The notes: generated by a model not told the origin, from the sequence alone. 64,000 nucleotides of DNA from Candidatus Fermentibacter sp. (GCA_030373045.1 JAUCPW010000067.1:1-64000); one strand, 5' to 3'. Counted from the stretch's first letter, positions 50,800 through 60,105 are shown. Translations and numbers: made by a program.

Positions 50800-51597
50800 C
50801 TACTCTCCCGGAGAAGAGACCGTGATGTTCCCGTTCGAGGAGGAGAGCTCCACCCGGGGGCCTCCCGGACCCATCACAGCCGATCCTTCGGAGTCGTCGA
50901 GCCTCACCTCGCTGAAGCCCGGCCCTTCGACGGACACCGATCCGTTCGACGTGTCCATCGTGAACTCCGCGAAGGCGCCCGGGGCGAGGCCGGCGACGAT
51001 GTCGCCGTTGGACGTGTCGAGCACCGCGCCGTCGGCGAAGGATGCCGGGGAGGCCTGGATGTCGCCGTTCGACGTGTCGATGCCCAGGATCACGAGGTCC
51101 CTGCCGCCGACAGTCACGTCGCCGTTCGAGGTGTCGATCCTCACCCTTCCGGCGAAGCCCGACACGGTCACGTCGCCGTTGGATGTCTCGAGCACAGGGC
51201 TGCCGCTGCCGCCTTCGACCTCGATCCTGCCGTTGCTCGTCGAGATCGAGCCCAGTGAAACGCACGGGGGCACCTCGATCTCGAAGGACACGCCTGCGTC
51301 GTTGAGCAGGTCGGGTCTCGACGCCGTGAGCGAGGTGGCCAGGCCGGGCACGAAGGCTGTCTCTATCCGGGCTGCGTCGGCGGCGCCCAGGCTGGAGCTG
51401 ATCGTGGCGGTCGCCCTTATGCTGTCGCCTTCGGCGACCCTGATCACCACGTCGCCGTTGAAGGAGGAGACCGAGAGCACCTGCCCCTCCATCGCCGGCC
51501 AGGCGAGATGCCGCGTCTCGATGATCCCGGCGCGGCCGCATCCCGAGAGGAGTCCCGCAACCGAGGCGAGGACACCCATTGCCAATCTTCCGTCCAT
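50800..51597 (-). CDS. DUF4097-like lipoprotein with DTSNGD repeats
   Basis: The protein has 265 residues. I chose the ATG at 51597, eight bases from GGAGG; the ATG at 51603 is too close. The N terminus MDGRLAMGVLASVAGLLSGC is a lipoprotein signal with lipobox LLSGC. The mature part is a right-handed beta-helix-like ladder in which [DE]TSNG[DSR][VI] returns about every 20 residues, at least five times (ISTSNGRIEV, LETSNGDVTV, IDTSNGDVTV, IDTSNGDIQA, LDTSNGDIVA, MDTSNGSVSV). This is the DUF4097/putative adhesin pattern found in secreted and membrane proteins. The role is unknown; a structural or adhesive one is likely. It follows the Wzi-like gene by 60 bases. Confidence 0.85.
   Translation of the reverse strand: MDGRLAMGVLASVAGLLSGCGRAGIIETRHLAWPAMEGQVLSVSSFNGDVVIRVAEGDSIRATATISSSLGAADAARIETAFVPGLATSLTASRPDLLNDAGVSFEIEVPPCVSLGSISTSNGRIEVEGGSGSPVLETSNGDVTVSGFAGRVRIDTSNGDVTVGGRDLVILGIDTSNGDIQASPASFADGAVLDTSNGDIVAGLAPGAFAEFTMDTSNGSVSVEGPGFSEVRLDDSEGSAVMGPGGPRVELSSSNGNITVSSPGE
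50995..51195. repeat. In-gene tandem repeats encoding the DTSNGD ladder
   Basis: The plus strand shows variants of GTCGCCGTTSGACGTGTCGA at about 60-base intervals (near 51000, 51060, 51116 and 51172). They encode the repeated turn of the lipoprotein on the opposite strand and keep the reading frame, so they are a coding repeat, not CRISPR. Confidence 0.75.
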
Positions 51598-51657
51598 CCG
51601 CATCACCTCCGGAGTTCCACCGCCCATAACGACGCGCGGCGGGGGCGGGGCGTTACA

Positions 51658-53055
51658 CTAGAGCCCGAACCTCGCGACGGCCTCGATGCCCGCCTCGGTC
51701 TCCTCCCCCTCCATGCCGCGGGCGTGCCCGAGGTTCCTGATCCACCTCCTGGCTGCGGTGGCATGGGCCTCCAGGCCGCATCCGAGGTAGACGGACGCAT
51801 CCAGCTCCACACCCGTGGAGTGCTCCACCACTCCCGAGGGGAAGGCGTCGTCGGAGAACAGCGAGTCTGGATAGCCTTCGTAGACCGTCCCCTCGCCGTG
51901 GCGGGCGTGTTCGATCCTCAAACCCGCGGTGACGGGCCAGATCTCCGCCGTGGAGACGCCGAGGGTGACCCTGTCGCAGTCGGGGCCCAGGGCCGAACCG
52001 ATGATGTCTCCGTCGTGGAGGTAGAAGTTCCTGGGGTGCTTCTGGCTGTAGACGAAGCGGTCGATCCTGGTGTACTCGGCCGTGACGGCCGTGGCGCCGG
52101 TCAGGGCGCCGGCTCCCGCGGTCCAGCCCAGCCTGCTCGGCCTGCCCCACTCGGTCTGGTACTGGAGGTCGTCGACCAGGATCTCGCCGTAGAGCTCGAG
52201 GCCGCGGAAGGGCCTTACGGATGCATCGGCCGCGAGCATCGCATTGTCGTCGTCACGCTCGTTCCACTGTACAGGATACCAGGGGATCGCCGGGTTCATG
52301 TAGGCCAGCTCGAGCCCCTCGCTCGCGAAGAGTATCGCCTCCGACAAGCCGAACCCCAGCCACGGGTACGGCGAGACGTCGAGCCTGTGGGCGGAGAGGT
52401 AGGTGCCCGAGTCGCTGTCGAGGGTGGACGTGAAACTCGTGAACGCCAGCCAGGGCGCCGGGTCCCACGCCAGCCTGAGCATGTCCATGGGCGGTGCATT
52501 GTCGGAGACGAGCAGGTTCGTGTAGCGGCAGGGCCCCCAGACCTGCGGTATCCTGCCTATGGAGGCCTCGAACGAGCCTCCGCGCCAGGCCGCGAAGCCC
52601 CAGTCGACGTAGAGGTGCCTGCCCTGCTCGGCCCCCTCGTGGAAGGGAGTGAACCCGCCGGGCTGCCTCTCGTCGGAGGAGGCCCAGACCGAGAGTCTCT
52701 CGCGGAGGTGGAGCCCGCCGGCGGGTTCGAGGAACGCATCGAGGCTCAGTCCTGCACGGGTCTCGAGCGACGCCGAATCCTCCGCCTCCGCCGCGGCGAG
52801 CAGGATCGCCCCGGCCCTCCCCAGGCCGTCCACCTCGCTGCCTTCGGGCTTCAGGATCGACCGGAGCCTTTCCACCAGGCCTTCCGGCAGCCCGTCCGCC
52901 GCTCCTGAAGGAAGATCGCCGGGGAACACCGCCGGCCGGACGACGGGATCGGATGCGCGGCCTGCCAGGACCCATCCGGCAAGAGGGTGCCCGGAGGGGA
53001 CCCACCCTTCGCCGAGGAACCCGGAAAGGACAACCAGAAGAGCAATGCCGGCCAT
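51658..53055 (-). CDS. Wzi-like outer membrane barrel protein
   Basis: The protein has 465 residues. A short hydrophobic start (MAGIALLVVLSGFLGEGWVP) may be the signal. About 100 residues of a non-barrel N-terminal part precede a barrel of alternating strands (LHLRERLSVWASSD, FEASIGRIPQVWGP, LAFTSFTSTLDSDSGTYLSA). The stretch WGPCRYTNLLVSDNAPPMDM and the following LAWDPAPWLAFTSFTS match the capsule assembly Wzi family, which tethers capsular polysaccharide to the cell surface. It ends with Phe-Gly-Leu rather than a terminal aromatic residue. The ATG at 53055 is three bases after the rlmD stop. Surface glycan attachment is plausible; capsule genes are not in the window. Confidence 0.78.
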   Translation of the reverse strand: MAGIALLVVLSGFLGEGWVPSGHPLAGWVLAGRASDPVVRPAVFPGDLPSGAADGLPEGLVERLRSILKPEGSEVDGLGRAGAILLAAAEAEDSASLETRAGLSLDAFLEPAGGLHLRERLSVWASSDERQPGGFTPFHEGAEQGRHLYVDWGFAAWRGGSFEASIGRIPQVWGPCRYTNLLVSDNAPPMDMLRLAWDPAPWLAFTSFTSTLDSDSGTYLSAHRLDVSPYPWLGFGLSEAILFASEGLELAYMNPAIPWYPVQWNERDDDNAMLAADASVRPFRGLELYGEILVDDLQYQTEWGRPSRLGWTAGAGALTGATAVTAEYTRIDRFVYSQKHPRNFYLHDGDIIGSALGPDCDRVTLGVSTAEIWPVTAGLRIEHARHGEGTVYEGYPDSLFSDDAFPSGVVEHSTGVELDASVYLGCGLEAHATAARRWIRNLGHARGMEGEETEAGIEAVARFGL

Positions 53056-53058
53056 GTT

Positions 53059-54297
53059 CTATTCCCTCGCCTCCCTGGGCTTCCTCTCGAGGAAGCAGAC
53101 TGTCTCGACATGGTCCGTGTGGGGGAACAGGTCGAAGGGGGTGACCCGCGTGACACGGTACGATCCCGACAGGACACGGAGGTCCCTGGCGAGCGTGAAG
53201 GGATTGCAGCTCACCATGACGATCATCCCGGCCTCCAGCCCGGCGAGTTCGCCCGCTTCGCGGGCGCCCATCCCCGCCCTCGGCGGATCCGCTATCACCG
53301 CGTCGAACCCGCCGCGGCGCCCGGCATCCGACAGGAAGGCGCCGGCGTCCTCCGAGAGGGCCTCGAAGGCGCCGGCCGGGCGGAGATCGGCGGCGCTCGC
53401 CCGGGAGGCCTCGATGGACTCGGGGGACGAATCTACGCAGAGCGCCCTCGCACCCCTCGCCGCGAGCGGGATCGAGAAGGTCCCCGCTCCGCCGTAGAGG
53501 TCGAGGACGCGCAGCCCCACGCTTTCGCCCAGGGAGTCCGCGATGAACGAGGACATCTCTGAAGCGGCTCTCGTGTTGACCTGGAAGAAGCCCCCGACCG
53601 GCACCCGCAGTGTCGCACCCGCGATCTCCTCGCGGAGCGGCTCCGCATCGGCCCGGCCCTCCCAGCCCCTGCGGCCCCTGCGCCATGCCGCGGTGCCGGG
53701 AGGCAGCCCGGGGAACGGAGGCGCCTCCCCGTCGAGCTCGACCGCTGTACGCCCGTCGAGGAAGCTCGCCTTCACGGCGATCCTGCAGGGTCCCGCACCA
53801 GCGTTCCCCGAGACCGCCCGCGCGATCTCCCTGCCCCTTCCGTGCAGCAGGGGGCAGTCACCTGCGGCCAGCATATCCCCCCTGCGCCTGTGCAGACACA
53901 GGAATCCGCGCTCGACCTCGAAGGTCACGCGGTTCCTGTAGCCCCTGGTCTCGACCGAGGGCCTGACCGGCTCGACTCCGGGGTGGGTTATCCGCGCCCT
54001 GGACAGGGCCGAGGAGACCCATTCCCTCTTCCAGACGAGCTGCTCGTCATAGCGGAGGTGCTGCAGGGAACACCCCCCGCACTCCCCCGAGAGCGGGCAG
54101 AACGGCTCCACCCTGCCGGGCGATGGTGACAGGATCTCGACGAGTGAAGCCTCCCGCCAGGACCCGCGCGGCGGGCCCGGTTCGCAGAGCACCCTCTCCC
54201 CGGGCAGAGCGCCCGGTATGAAGGTCACCCGGCTCCCCGCGGGCTTCGCCACGCCGCCCACGCCGTTCCCCAGAGACTCGACGAGCAGCTCCTCCAA
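53059..54297 (-). CDS. rlmD: 23S rRNA (uracil-5-)-methyltransferase RlmD/RumA type
   Basis: The protein has 412 residues from a TTG directly after the tgt stop, with GGGAG eight bases ahead. A TRAM domain opens it (SLGNGVGGVAKPAG). The [4Fe-4S] ligands are FCPLSGECGGCSLQHLRYDE plus Cys in AGDCPLL. The methyltransferase domain has GGFFQVNTRAASEM, LDLYGGAGTFSIPLA (SAM site), VIADPPRAGM, and the catalytic Cys in VMVSCNPFTLARDL. The ending HTDHVETVCFLERK is a family hallmark. It methylates a uridine in 23S rRNA; which position (747, 1939 or both) cannot be told. Confidence 0.95.
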   Translation of the reverse strand: MEELLVESLGNGVGGVAKPAGSRVTFIPGALPGERVLCEPGPPRGSWREASLVEILSPSPGRVEPFCPLSGECGGCSLQHLRYDEQLVWKREWVSSALSRARITHPGVEPVRPSVETRGYRNRVTFEVERGFLCLHRRRGDMLAAGDCPLLHGRGREIARAVSGNAGAGPCRIAVKASFLDGRTAVELDGEAPPFPGLPPGTAAWRRGRRGWEGRADAEPLREEIAGATLRVPVGGFFQVNTRAASEMSSFIADSLGESVGLRVLDLYGGAGTFSIPLAARGARALCVDSSPESIEASRASAADLRPAGAFEALSEDAGAFLSDAGRRGGFDAVIADPPRAGMGAREAGELAGLEAGMIVMVSCNPFTLARDLRVLSGSYRVTRVTPFDLFPHTDHVETVCFLERKPREARE

Positions 54298-55419
54298 TCA
54301 GAAGGCTCCCGGATCGAAGGAGGCGCGTCTGGCGTGCCACTCCCTGCGCCAGGACGCGTAATCGCCCTGTGCAATGGCGTTCCTGATCTCCGCGAGCAGC
54401 CTCTCGTAGAACCTGAGGTTGTGGAGCGTGGCGAGTATGGGCGCGAGCCACTCCCTGGCCGTGAAGAGATGCCTGAGATAGGCCCTGGAGTGGTTCGTGC
54501 AGGCCAGGCAGTCGCAGTCGGCCTGGAGGGGCCGGTGGTCGTTCCGGAACCTTGCGTTCCTGATGTTGACATGCCCGCCGGGGACGAAGAAGCCGCCTCC
54601 GCGGGCGTTCCTCGTGGGCACGACGCAGTCGTACATGTCCACCCCCATGGCTGTGAAGTCGACGATGTCCTCGGGCTTGCCCACGCCCATGAGATACCTG
54701 GGCCTGTCAGCCGGCAGGAGGTCGATGCATGCCTCCACCGCGGCCTCCATCATCGGCCTGGGCTCGCCCACGGAGACCCCGCCTATCGCATAGCCGTCGA
54801 AGCGCATGGCGACCAGTTCCCGGGCCGCGCGGGCCCTCAGGTCGGCGAACGCACCGCCCTGCACGATCCCGAACATCGCCCTCCCGTCCTCCGGGTGGAC
54901 CCTCCTCGCCCTGCCGGCCCAGCGCAGCGTCAGGGCGAGCGATTCCTCCGTCCTCTCGCGCGAAGCGGGCTGTTCGAGGCACTCGTCCAGCACCATCGCG
55001 ACGTCGCTCCTGAAGGTGTCCTGGAGTGAGATGACCCTCTCCGGCGTGAGGAGGTGGCGCGAACCGTCGACGTGGCTCTGGAACTCGTAGCCCTCCTCGG
55101 TGCGCCTTCTCAGCGTGGAGAGGCTGAAGAGCTGGAAGCCCCCGCTGTCGGTGAGGATGTTTCCGCCGAATCCCGTGAACCCGTGGAGCCCCCCGGCGGC
55201 CTCGATGACATCCTCCCCGGGCCGTAGGTAGAGGTGGTAGGTGTTGGCGAGGATCATCCCGAATCCGTCGAGGTCGGTGACCCTGGCGGTCTTCACCGTG
55301 CCCTGCGTGCCCACGGGCATGAAGGCCGGGGTTTCGACGCTGCCGTGCGGCAGGGAGAGCCTCCCGCGCCTGGCCCTGTCACAGGTGCGCAGCAGCTCGA
55401 AGCCCGGGGAGCCCGGCAA
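54298..55419 (-). CDS. tgt: tRNA-guanine transglycosylase (queuosine)
   Basis: The protein has 373 residues from a TTG start with GAGAGG eight bases upstream. Tgt swaps guanine 34 of GUN-anticodon tRNAs for preQ1. Landmarks are ETPAFMPVGTQGTVK, ILANTYHLYLRPG, ILTDSGGFQLFSLS (nucleophile Asp), FGIVQGGAFADLR, GYAIGGVSVGEP, VDMYDCVVPTRNARGG (second Asp) and the zinc site CDCLACTNHSRAYLRHL with the distal His. QueA is encoded two genes upstream in the same run, so both final steps of queuosine tRNA modification are present. Confidence 0.97.
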   Translation of the reverse strand: MPGSPGFELLRTCDRARRGRLSLPHGSVETPAFMPVGTQGTVKTARVTDLDGFGMILANTYHLYLRPGEDVIEAAGGLHGFTGFGGNILTDSGGFQLFSLSTLRRRTEEGYEFQSHVDGSRHLLTPERVISLQDTFRSDVAMVLDECLEQPASRERTEESLALTLRWAGRARRVHPEDGRAMFGIVQGGAFADLRARAARELVAMRFDGYAIGGVSVGEPRPMMEAAVEACIDLLPADRPRYLMGVGKPEDIVDFTAMGVDMYDCVVPTRNARGGGFFVPGGHVNIRNARFRNDHRPLQADCDCLACTNHSRAYLRHLFTAREWLAPILATLHNLRFYERLLAEIRNAIAQGDYASWRREWHARRASFDPGAF

Positions 55420-55422
55420 ATC

Positions 55423-56499
55423 CTAGACCTCTCCCGGGGCCGGCGCGCCCTGGCCAGATCCGGTGGATGCGTCGGACCCGGCCTGCGGGGCTTCGCCCGA
55501 CGGTTCCGGACCGGCGGGGGGAGTCGAGTCCGGTTCGGGCGCGGGCTGCTCCGCGGGCGGGATCTCCGCGGCCGGGACCGGTTCGGTCGACGTCGAGTCA
55601 GAGGTCGAGTCGGGAGACTGGGGCATCTCCAGGGAGCCCGGGCCGAAGCCGGTGTCCTCGACCGGGGGGAAGCCGCCCGCCTCCTCGATGAGGCCGGGCA
55701 CGTAGAGGCCGTAGTCCTCCGCCAGCAGGAGCATGGGATGGTCCGGGTCGAGCCGGGCGATCTCCCTCAGCTCGGCCGCGAGGTCATCGTCCATGTCGTT
55801 GCGGTAGTAGAGGCTGGCGAGCCTCACGTGGTACTCGATGCTGTCCGGGAATCTCTGCTTCATCTCGAGGTACATGGTCAGGAGCTCGGTGTCCTCGGCG
55901 GATATGCCGAGGTCCGGCTGCACGCGCCCGGTCTGCGTGATGTGCACGCTCCCGAGCGGCACGAAGAGGATCACCGCGGCCATCGCCAGGGAGAGGAAGG
56001 TGTAGATGAGCACGTTCCTGTTGTTCCTCCTCCTCTCGTCGAGGATGGTGTCGAGGGGCCTCGGGTCGTGGGATGGATCGAGGAAGACCAGCTCTACACC
56101 GGCGGCGGCTTCGGGCAGAGACCGCCTCCCGAAGAAGACCGGGATGAATCCCGCGAGCAGGAGCATGAAGGAGACCGGGGTCAGGAGTACCCTCAGGAGG
56201 GTCCGCCATCCGGAGGGCACCCTGCCGTGGCTGTCCACCTCCGCGAGGCCGAAGGCCCTCAGAGGGTCTGCCATCCTCGTGTAACTGGGGCTCTCGAGGA
56301 GAGCCAGGATGTTGGCCGACACGAGGAAGGTCAGGGGGAGGGCGTTCAGGAACATGCTGGTGACGAACCTGAGGATGGAATCGAGGAGCACGGTCCAGGC
56401 CAGCAGGATGGATGTCTCCATGAGGGCGAGTCCGAGGTGCTGCCTGGTGGAGAGGCCGATCCTCCCGAGCCAGGCGATGTTCCGGGCGGTTACCGTCAT
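55423..56499 (-). CDS. RDD-like membrane protein with disordered Pro/Ser-rich tail, function unknown
   Basis: The protein has 358 residues. About four membrane segments are visible near 25-45, 50-70, 105-130 and 165-185. The stretch SGWRTLLRVLLTPVSFMLLL and nearby Arg residues resemble the RDD family, but the defining Arg-Asp-Asp is not complete. Residues 205-260 look like one or two TPR-type helix pairs (MYLEMKQRFPDSIEYHVRLA). The last 90 residues are low-complexity Pro, Glu, Ser, Thr and Ala. It lies between queA and tgt, whose pathway does not obviously need it. The start at 56499 is an ATG about ten bases after the queA stop. Confidence 0.68.
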   Translation of the reverse strand: MTVTARNIAWLGRIGLSTRQHLGLALMETSILLAWTVLLDSILRFVTSMFLNALPLTFLVSANILALLESPSYTRMADPLRAFGLAEVDSHGRVPSGWRTLLRVLLTPVSFMLLLAGFIPVFFGRRSLPEAAAGVELVFLDPSHDPRPLDTILDERRRNNRNVLIYTFLSLAMAAVILFVPLGSVHITQTGRVQPDLGISAEDTELLTMYLEMKQRFPDSIEYHVRLASLYYRNDMDDDLAAELREIARLDPDHPMLLLAEDYGLYVPGLIEEAGGFPPVEDTGFGPGSLEMPQSPDSTSDSTSTEPVPAAEIPPAEQPAPEPDSTPPAGPEPSGEAPQAGSDASTGSGQGAPAPGEV

Positions 56500-56508
56500 G
56501 TCGCGTCC

Positions 56509-57534
56509 TCAGAGGATCAGCATGGCGTCGCCATAGCTGTAGAACCTGTAGCCCGCGCCTATCGCGTGGGAGTATGCCTCGTGCATGAAATCGAGCCCCA
56601 TCAGGGCCGATACCAGGCAGAGAAGGGAGCTGCCCGGGAGGTGGAAGTTGGTGACGAGCCCCGCGACCACCCCGAAACTGCAGGGCGGCCTGATGAAGAG
56701 GGATGTGCGCCCCTCGGACGGGGCGATCCCCCTGCCGGCCGTCTCGAGCACCCTGGCGCTTGTGGTGCCCACGGCGATCACCCTCCTGTCCTCCGAAAGC
56801 GCGGTCGAAACCGCCTTCGCGCAGGCCTCCCCTATCTCGTACCGCTCAGGTTCGAGAGAGTTCCTGTCGAGCTCGTCGTGTCTGAGGGGCTCGAACGTCC
56901 CCGGGCCGACGTGGAGCGTGAGCATCGTCGTCTCGATGCCGCGCTCGCGGAGCCGCGACAGGATGCCGGAGTCGAAGTGCAAGCCGGCCGTGGGGGCCGC
57001 GACGGCGCCCGGCCGGTCGGCGTACACGGTCTGATATCTCTCCGAGTCCTCCGGGGCCGCCTCCCGCCTTATGTAGGGGGGGAGCGGGACTTCTCCCGCT
57101 GCATCCAGGGCGTTCTCGAGGTCTCCTGCGGCCCTGAAGGAGACCTTCGCCCTTCCCGGCCCCGTCACCTCCACGACCGTGCCCTCGAGCCCTCCCTGCA
57201 GATCGAGCACGGCTCCGGGCCGGCACCTTCGGGCCGGCTTGAGCATGACCGACCAGGTATCCCCGGAGATCCTCTCCAGCAGGAGGATCTCGGCCAGGCC
57301 GCCCGTGTCCCTCCTCCTGCCCCTGAGCCTCGCCCTGGTGACCCTGGTGTCGTTGAACACGAGCAGGTCACCGGGCGAGAGGAGGTCGGGGAGGGACCGG
57401 AACATGCAGTCCGAGAGCCTCCGGGCCTCCCTCTCGACGAGGAGGAGCCTGCTGCCCGAGCGCTCGGGGGCGGGATGCTGGGCGATCAGCTCCACGGGAA
57501 GATCGAACGAGATGTCGCTCCGGGTCAGGCCCAA
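56509..57534 (-). CDS. queA: S-adenosylmethionine:tRNA ribosyltransferase-isomerase
   Basis: The protein has 341 residues from a TTG, five bases after AGGAG. QueA converts preQ1 in tRNA to epoxyqueuosine using the ribosyl part of SAM. Family blocks are FDLPVELIAQHPAPERSGSR, GDLLVFNDTRVTRARLRG, PPYIRR, ERYQTVYADRPGAVAAPTAG, LHVGPGTFEPLR, VIAVGTTSARVLET and TNFHLPGSSLLCLVSA. The TTG gives the expected N-terminal length, as the conserved FDLP block starts about ten residues in. It lies directly after the sensor kinase gene. Confidence 0.97.
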   Translation of the reverse strand: MGLTRSDISFDLPVELIAQHPAPERSGSRLLLVEREARRLSDCMFRSLPDLLSPGDLLVFNDTRVTRARLRGRRRDTGGLAEILLLERISGDTWSVMLKPARRCRPGAVLDLQGGLEGTVVEVTGPGRAKVSFRAAGDLENALDAAGEVPLPPYIRREAAPEDSERYQTVYADRPGAVAAPTAGLHFDSGILSRLRERGIETTMLTLHVGPGTFEPLRHDELDRNSLEPERYEIGEACAKAVSTALSEDRRVIAVGTTSARVLETAGRGIAPSEGRTSLFIRPPCSFGVVAGLVTNFHLPGSSLLCLVSALMGLDFMHEAYSHAIGAGYRFYSYGDAMLIL

Positions 57535-57536
57535 GC

Positions 57537-60056
57537 CTACTCCTGCCTGCCCGGCACCGGCAGGCGGAGCATGAAGCGCGATCCCCTGCCCTCCCGGCTG
57601 AACACGTTGATGGTGCCTCCCATGCCGTCGGTGAACCTCCTGACTATCGAGAGGCCGATGCCCAGGCCCTGCGACTCCTCGCCGTCACCCCTGTAGAACC
57701 GGTCGAAGACGTAGGGAAGCGACTTGGCAGGTATGCCCGAACCGGTGTCCTCCACGTCCAGCGTCCAGGTGGACTGTTCGCCGCGCATCCTGACCGTGAT
57801 CGAGCCTCCCACGGGAGTGTGCCTCAGTGCGTTGTCGAGCAGGTTCCAGATGACCTCCTCGAGCCTCTGCCTCTCGAAGAACGCCGTGAACGGCGTCTGG
57901 GGGAGATCGGTGACGATCTCGACCCCGCGCTCCGAGATCCTCGACTCCAGGTTCTTCAGGACGGTTTCCAGGATCTCCGAGGGCCTGCCCCAGGCCCCCT
58001 CCCCCCTGTCGTGCTGGATCTCGAGCCTGAGGAACGACAGCAGCCTCTCGACCTGCTCCGAGACCTGGAGGGTGGACCTGGAGAGGGACCCTACCGCATC
58101 GAGCTGATCGGGGCCGAGTTCGCCCAGCTTCCCCGAGGCCAGCATGTCGCAGAAACCCTTCATGGCGGTCACGGGAGCCCTCATCCTGTGGCTGAGGCTC
58201 AGGAGGATGTCCTCCATGTCCGAACGCCCGGCTGGATCCTCGGCGGGCTTGCCCTGCCCGTCGACGGACGGGCGCCCTTCGGGGAAGAGCCAGAGGGACA
58301 GCGGTATCGAAATGAGCCGGATCAGGTTGGGTGCAGGGTTGGGGAATGCGCCGGGCTGCCTGGAAAGCGCCAGGAGCACACCCGTCGCCCTGCCCTGGCG
58401 CCTCAGCAGCGGAACCGCGACCTCGCTCCGGAATCCCCGCACCGACGGGCTGAACCTGCCGTCCGAGGCGGAGTCGGCAACGTAGGCCGGCTCGCTGTGG
58501 GTGTACGACCAGCCGGGAGCGGTCTCCGAAGTCAGGTTCAGCGGCTCGGGCTCCGTGGACACGCCGCAGGAGACGACGGGCTGGAGAGCTCCGTCGGGGC
58601 CGGGAGGACCCCATGCTATCATCGCCTCCGCTCCGGTGACGTCGGCCGCCCTGGCGAGGAACTTCTCGGGCCCGGAATCGCCCATCCGCATGAAGTCCCA
58701 CGTGTCCAGGATCGTGGAGGCGGTGTTCATGATGCTCCGCTGAGCCGAGGCCGACATGGCCAGGTCGGTGAGGTACGGCGCGAGCGAGAGCACGAACCTG
58801 GCGAGAGAGGAGATCGTGCCGGACTTCAGCCCGTAGAGGGCGATCCGGGCCATCCCCCCGCGGAGGCGTGTGGATATGCCGTACGAGAAGCCTTTCTCGA
58901 CCGATCCCGACCATCGCTCCGAGCCGTTCTCGGGCTGCGGCTCCGATCCTTCCGCGCCGTCGGCCTGGAGAGGGACGTCGCCGGAGGTGTACACCCTGCC
59001 GCCCGTGGAGACCGACACGCCGCCCGCTCCGGTCCCCATCTTCAGGAGGTCGAGCGCGAGCCGCATCTGATCGGCCTGATCCCTGCCCTCGTCCATCATC
59101 CTGGAAAGGGTGCCGATGGGCCCGGTTTCCAGCCCCGAGGGGGACTCGTCGCCGGAAGGCCTGATGAAGACGAGGGTTTCGTCGCTGTCGGGCATGAGGA
59201 TCGACGTGACCTCCGCACCGATCTGCATGCCGCTCGGCGATATGATCGAGATGTCCCTGCGGAACGGGGCGAACCCCTTCTTCAGGCGCATCTCGTGGAT
59301 TACCGACAGTCCCGCCCGGTCCGCCTCGGGGACCCATTGCCATATGTCCGTCCCGGTGACCTCCCCCGCACCGAACGATTCCGCCATGGCCTCCATGGAC
59401 CTGTTGATCCATCTGATGCGACCCCCGGCATCGATGATCATGGCCGGGGCGGGCACGCTCCCGAGGATCGTCTCGACTATGGAGGAGTCGGGGGCCGGGA
59501 AGGCCGACAGGTCCATCGAGGGGGAGGAGATGCCGAGGAGGAGGAGCCCTCCCGGCAGCAGCCGGACCGAGGCGATCATCGTGTGGGTCCTGCCGCCCTG
59601 GAGGATTTCGATCGAGAAGGGCTGGACCCGTTCCATCATCCTGCACTCTGCAACGGCGGACCAGAAGGTCGGAAGGCTCGAGGGCGCCACGAGCCCGGAA
59701 ACCCCGGTGAGCTGAGAGAGGTCGAACGGCCCGGGGGCATCGGAGGATGAGGAAGAGCTGTAGATCGTCCCGGCGGAATCGAACAGCACGGAGAGGAGGC
59801 CGTCGCTCATGGCGGACAGGAAGGCAGCATGGGCGCTCCTGTCGGTTCTCTGGACTATCATCAGGCGCTCGTTCCCATGCTGGAAGCAGTGCACCGCCAT
59901 CAGCGCACCGTCCACCACCATGGGCCAGAGCCCGACGGGCATCCCCGCGACCATGGCCTTCAGATCCTCCCGGAACCCGAGGACTCTGTCGAGCACGTCG
60001 TTCGAAGAAGCCACTCCGTCGGTCACCCTGAGGACGGCAATCGACTCCGGGAGCAT
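57537..60056 (-). CDS. Cytoplasmic sensor histidine kinase with PAS and GAF domains
   Basis: The protein has 839 residues from the ATG at 60056 (GTG 60059 is the alternative; GGAGG lies 13 bases upstream of the ATG). No membrane helix is seen. Residues 1-180 are unassigned. A PAS domain starts near 192 (VPAPAMIIDAGGRIRWINRS). A GAF-like segment spans about 445-600 (FLARAADVTGAEAMIAWGPP; SEVAVPLLRRQGRATGVLL). The H-box is LLSLSHRMRAPVTAMKGFCD near 622, and the ATPase motifs are VIWNLLDNALRHTP, DVEDTGSGIPAKSL and QGLGIGLSIVRRFTDG. The input signal and the response regulator are unknown. It heads the run with queA, tgt and rlmD, and is divergent from the EIIA-type gene. Confidence 0.92.
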   Translation of the reverse strand: MLPESIAVLRVTDGVASSNDVLDRVLGFREDLKAMVAGMPVGLWPMVVDGALMAVHCFQHGNERLMIVQRTDRSAHAAFLSAMSDGLLSVLFDSAGTIYSSSSSSDAPGPFDLSQLTGVSGLVAPSSLPTFWSAVAECRMMERVQPFSIEILQGGRTHTMIASVRLLPGGLLLLGISSPSMDLSAFPAPDSSIVETILGSVPAPAMIIDAGGRIRWINRSMEAMAESFGAGEVTGTDIWQWVPEADRAGLSVIHEMRLKKGFAPFRRDISIISPSGMQIGAEVTSILMPDSDETLVFIRPSGDESPSGLETGPIGTLSRMMDEGRDQADQMRLALDLLKMGTGAGGVSVSTGGRVYTSGDVPLQADGAEGSEPQPENGSERWSGSVEKGFSYGISTRLRGGMARIALYGLKSGTISSLARFVLSLAPYLTDLAMSASAQRSIMNTASTILDTWDFMRMGDSGPEKFLARAADVTGAEAMIAWGPPGPDGALQPVVSCGVSTEPEPLNLTSETAPGWSYTHSEPAYVADSASDGRFSPSVRGFRSEVAVPLLRRQGRATGVLLALSRQPGAFPNPAPNLIRLISIPLSLWLFPEGRPSVDGQGKPAEDPAGRSDMEDILLSLSHRMRAPVTAMKGFCDMLASGKLGELGPDQLDAVGSLSRSTLQVSEQVERLLSFLRLEIQHDRGEGAWGRPSEILETVLKNLESRISERGVEIVTDLPQTPFTAFFERQRLEEVIWNLLDNALRHTPVGGSITVRMRGEQSTWTLDVEDTGSGIPAKSLPYVFDRFYRGDGEESQGLGIGLSIVRRFTDGMGGTINVFSREGRGSRFMLRLPVPGRQE

Positions 60057-60105
60057 CACCTGATCAACGCCTCCGCCGGGCTGCCCGCCCGGACTCCGCT
60101 GCTTC

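Noticed and set aside
50995-51195. CRISPR-like spacing of 20-base repeats
   Set aside because: The repeats are in frame within a lipoprotein gene, vary in sequence and encode the DTSNGD turns.
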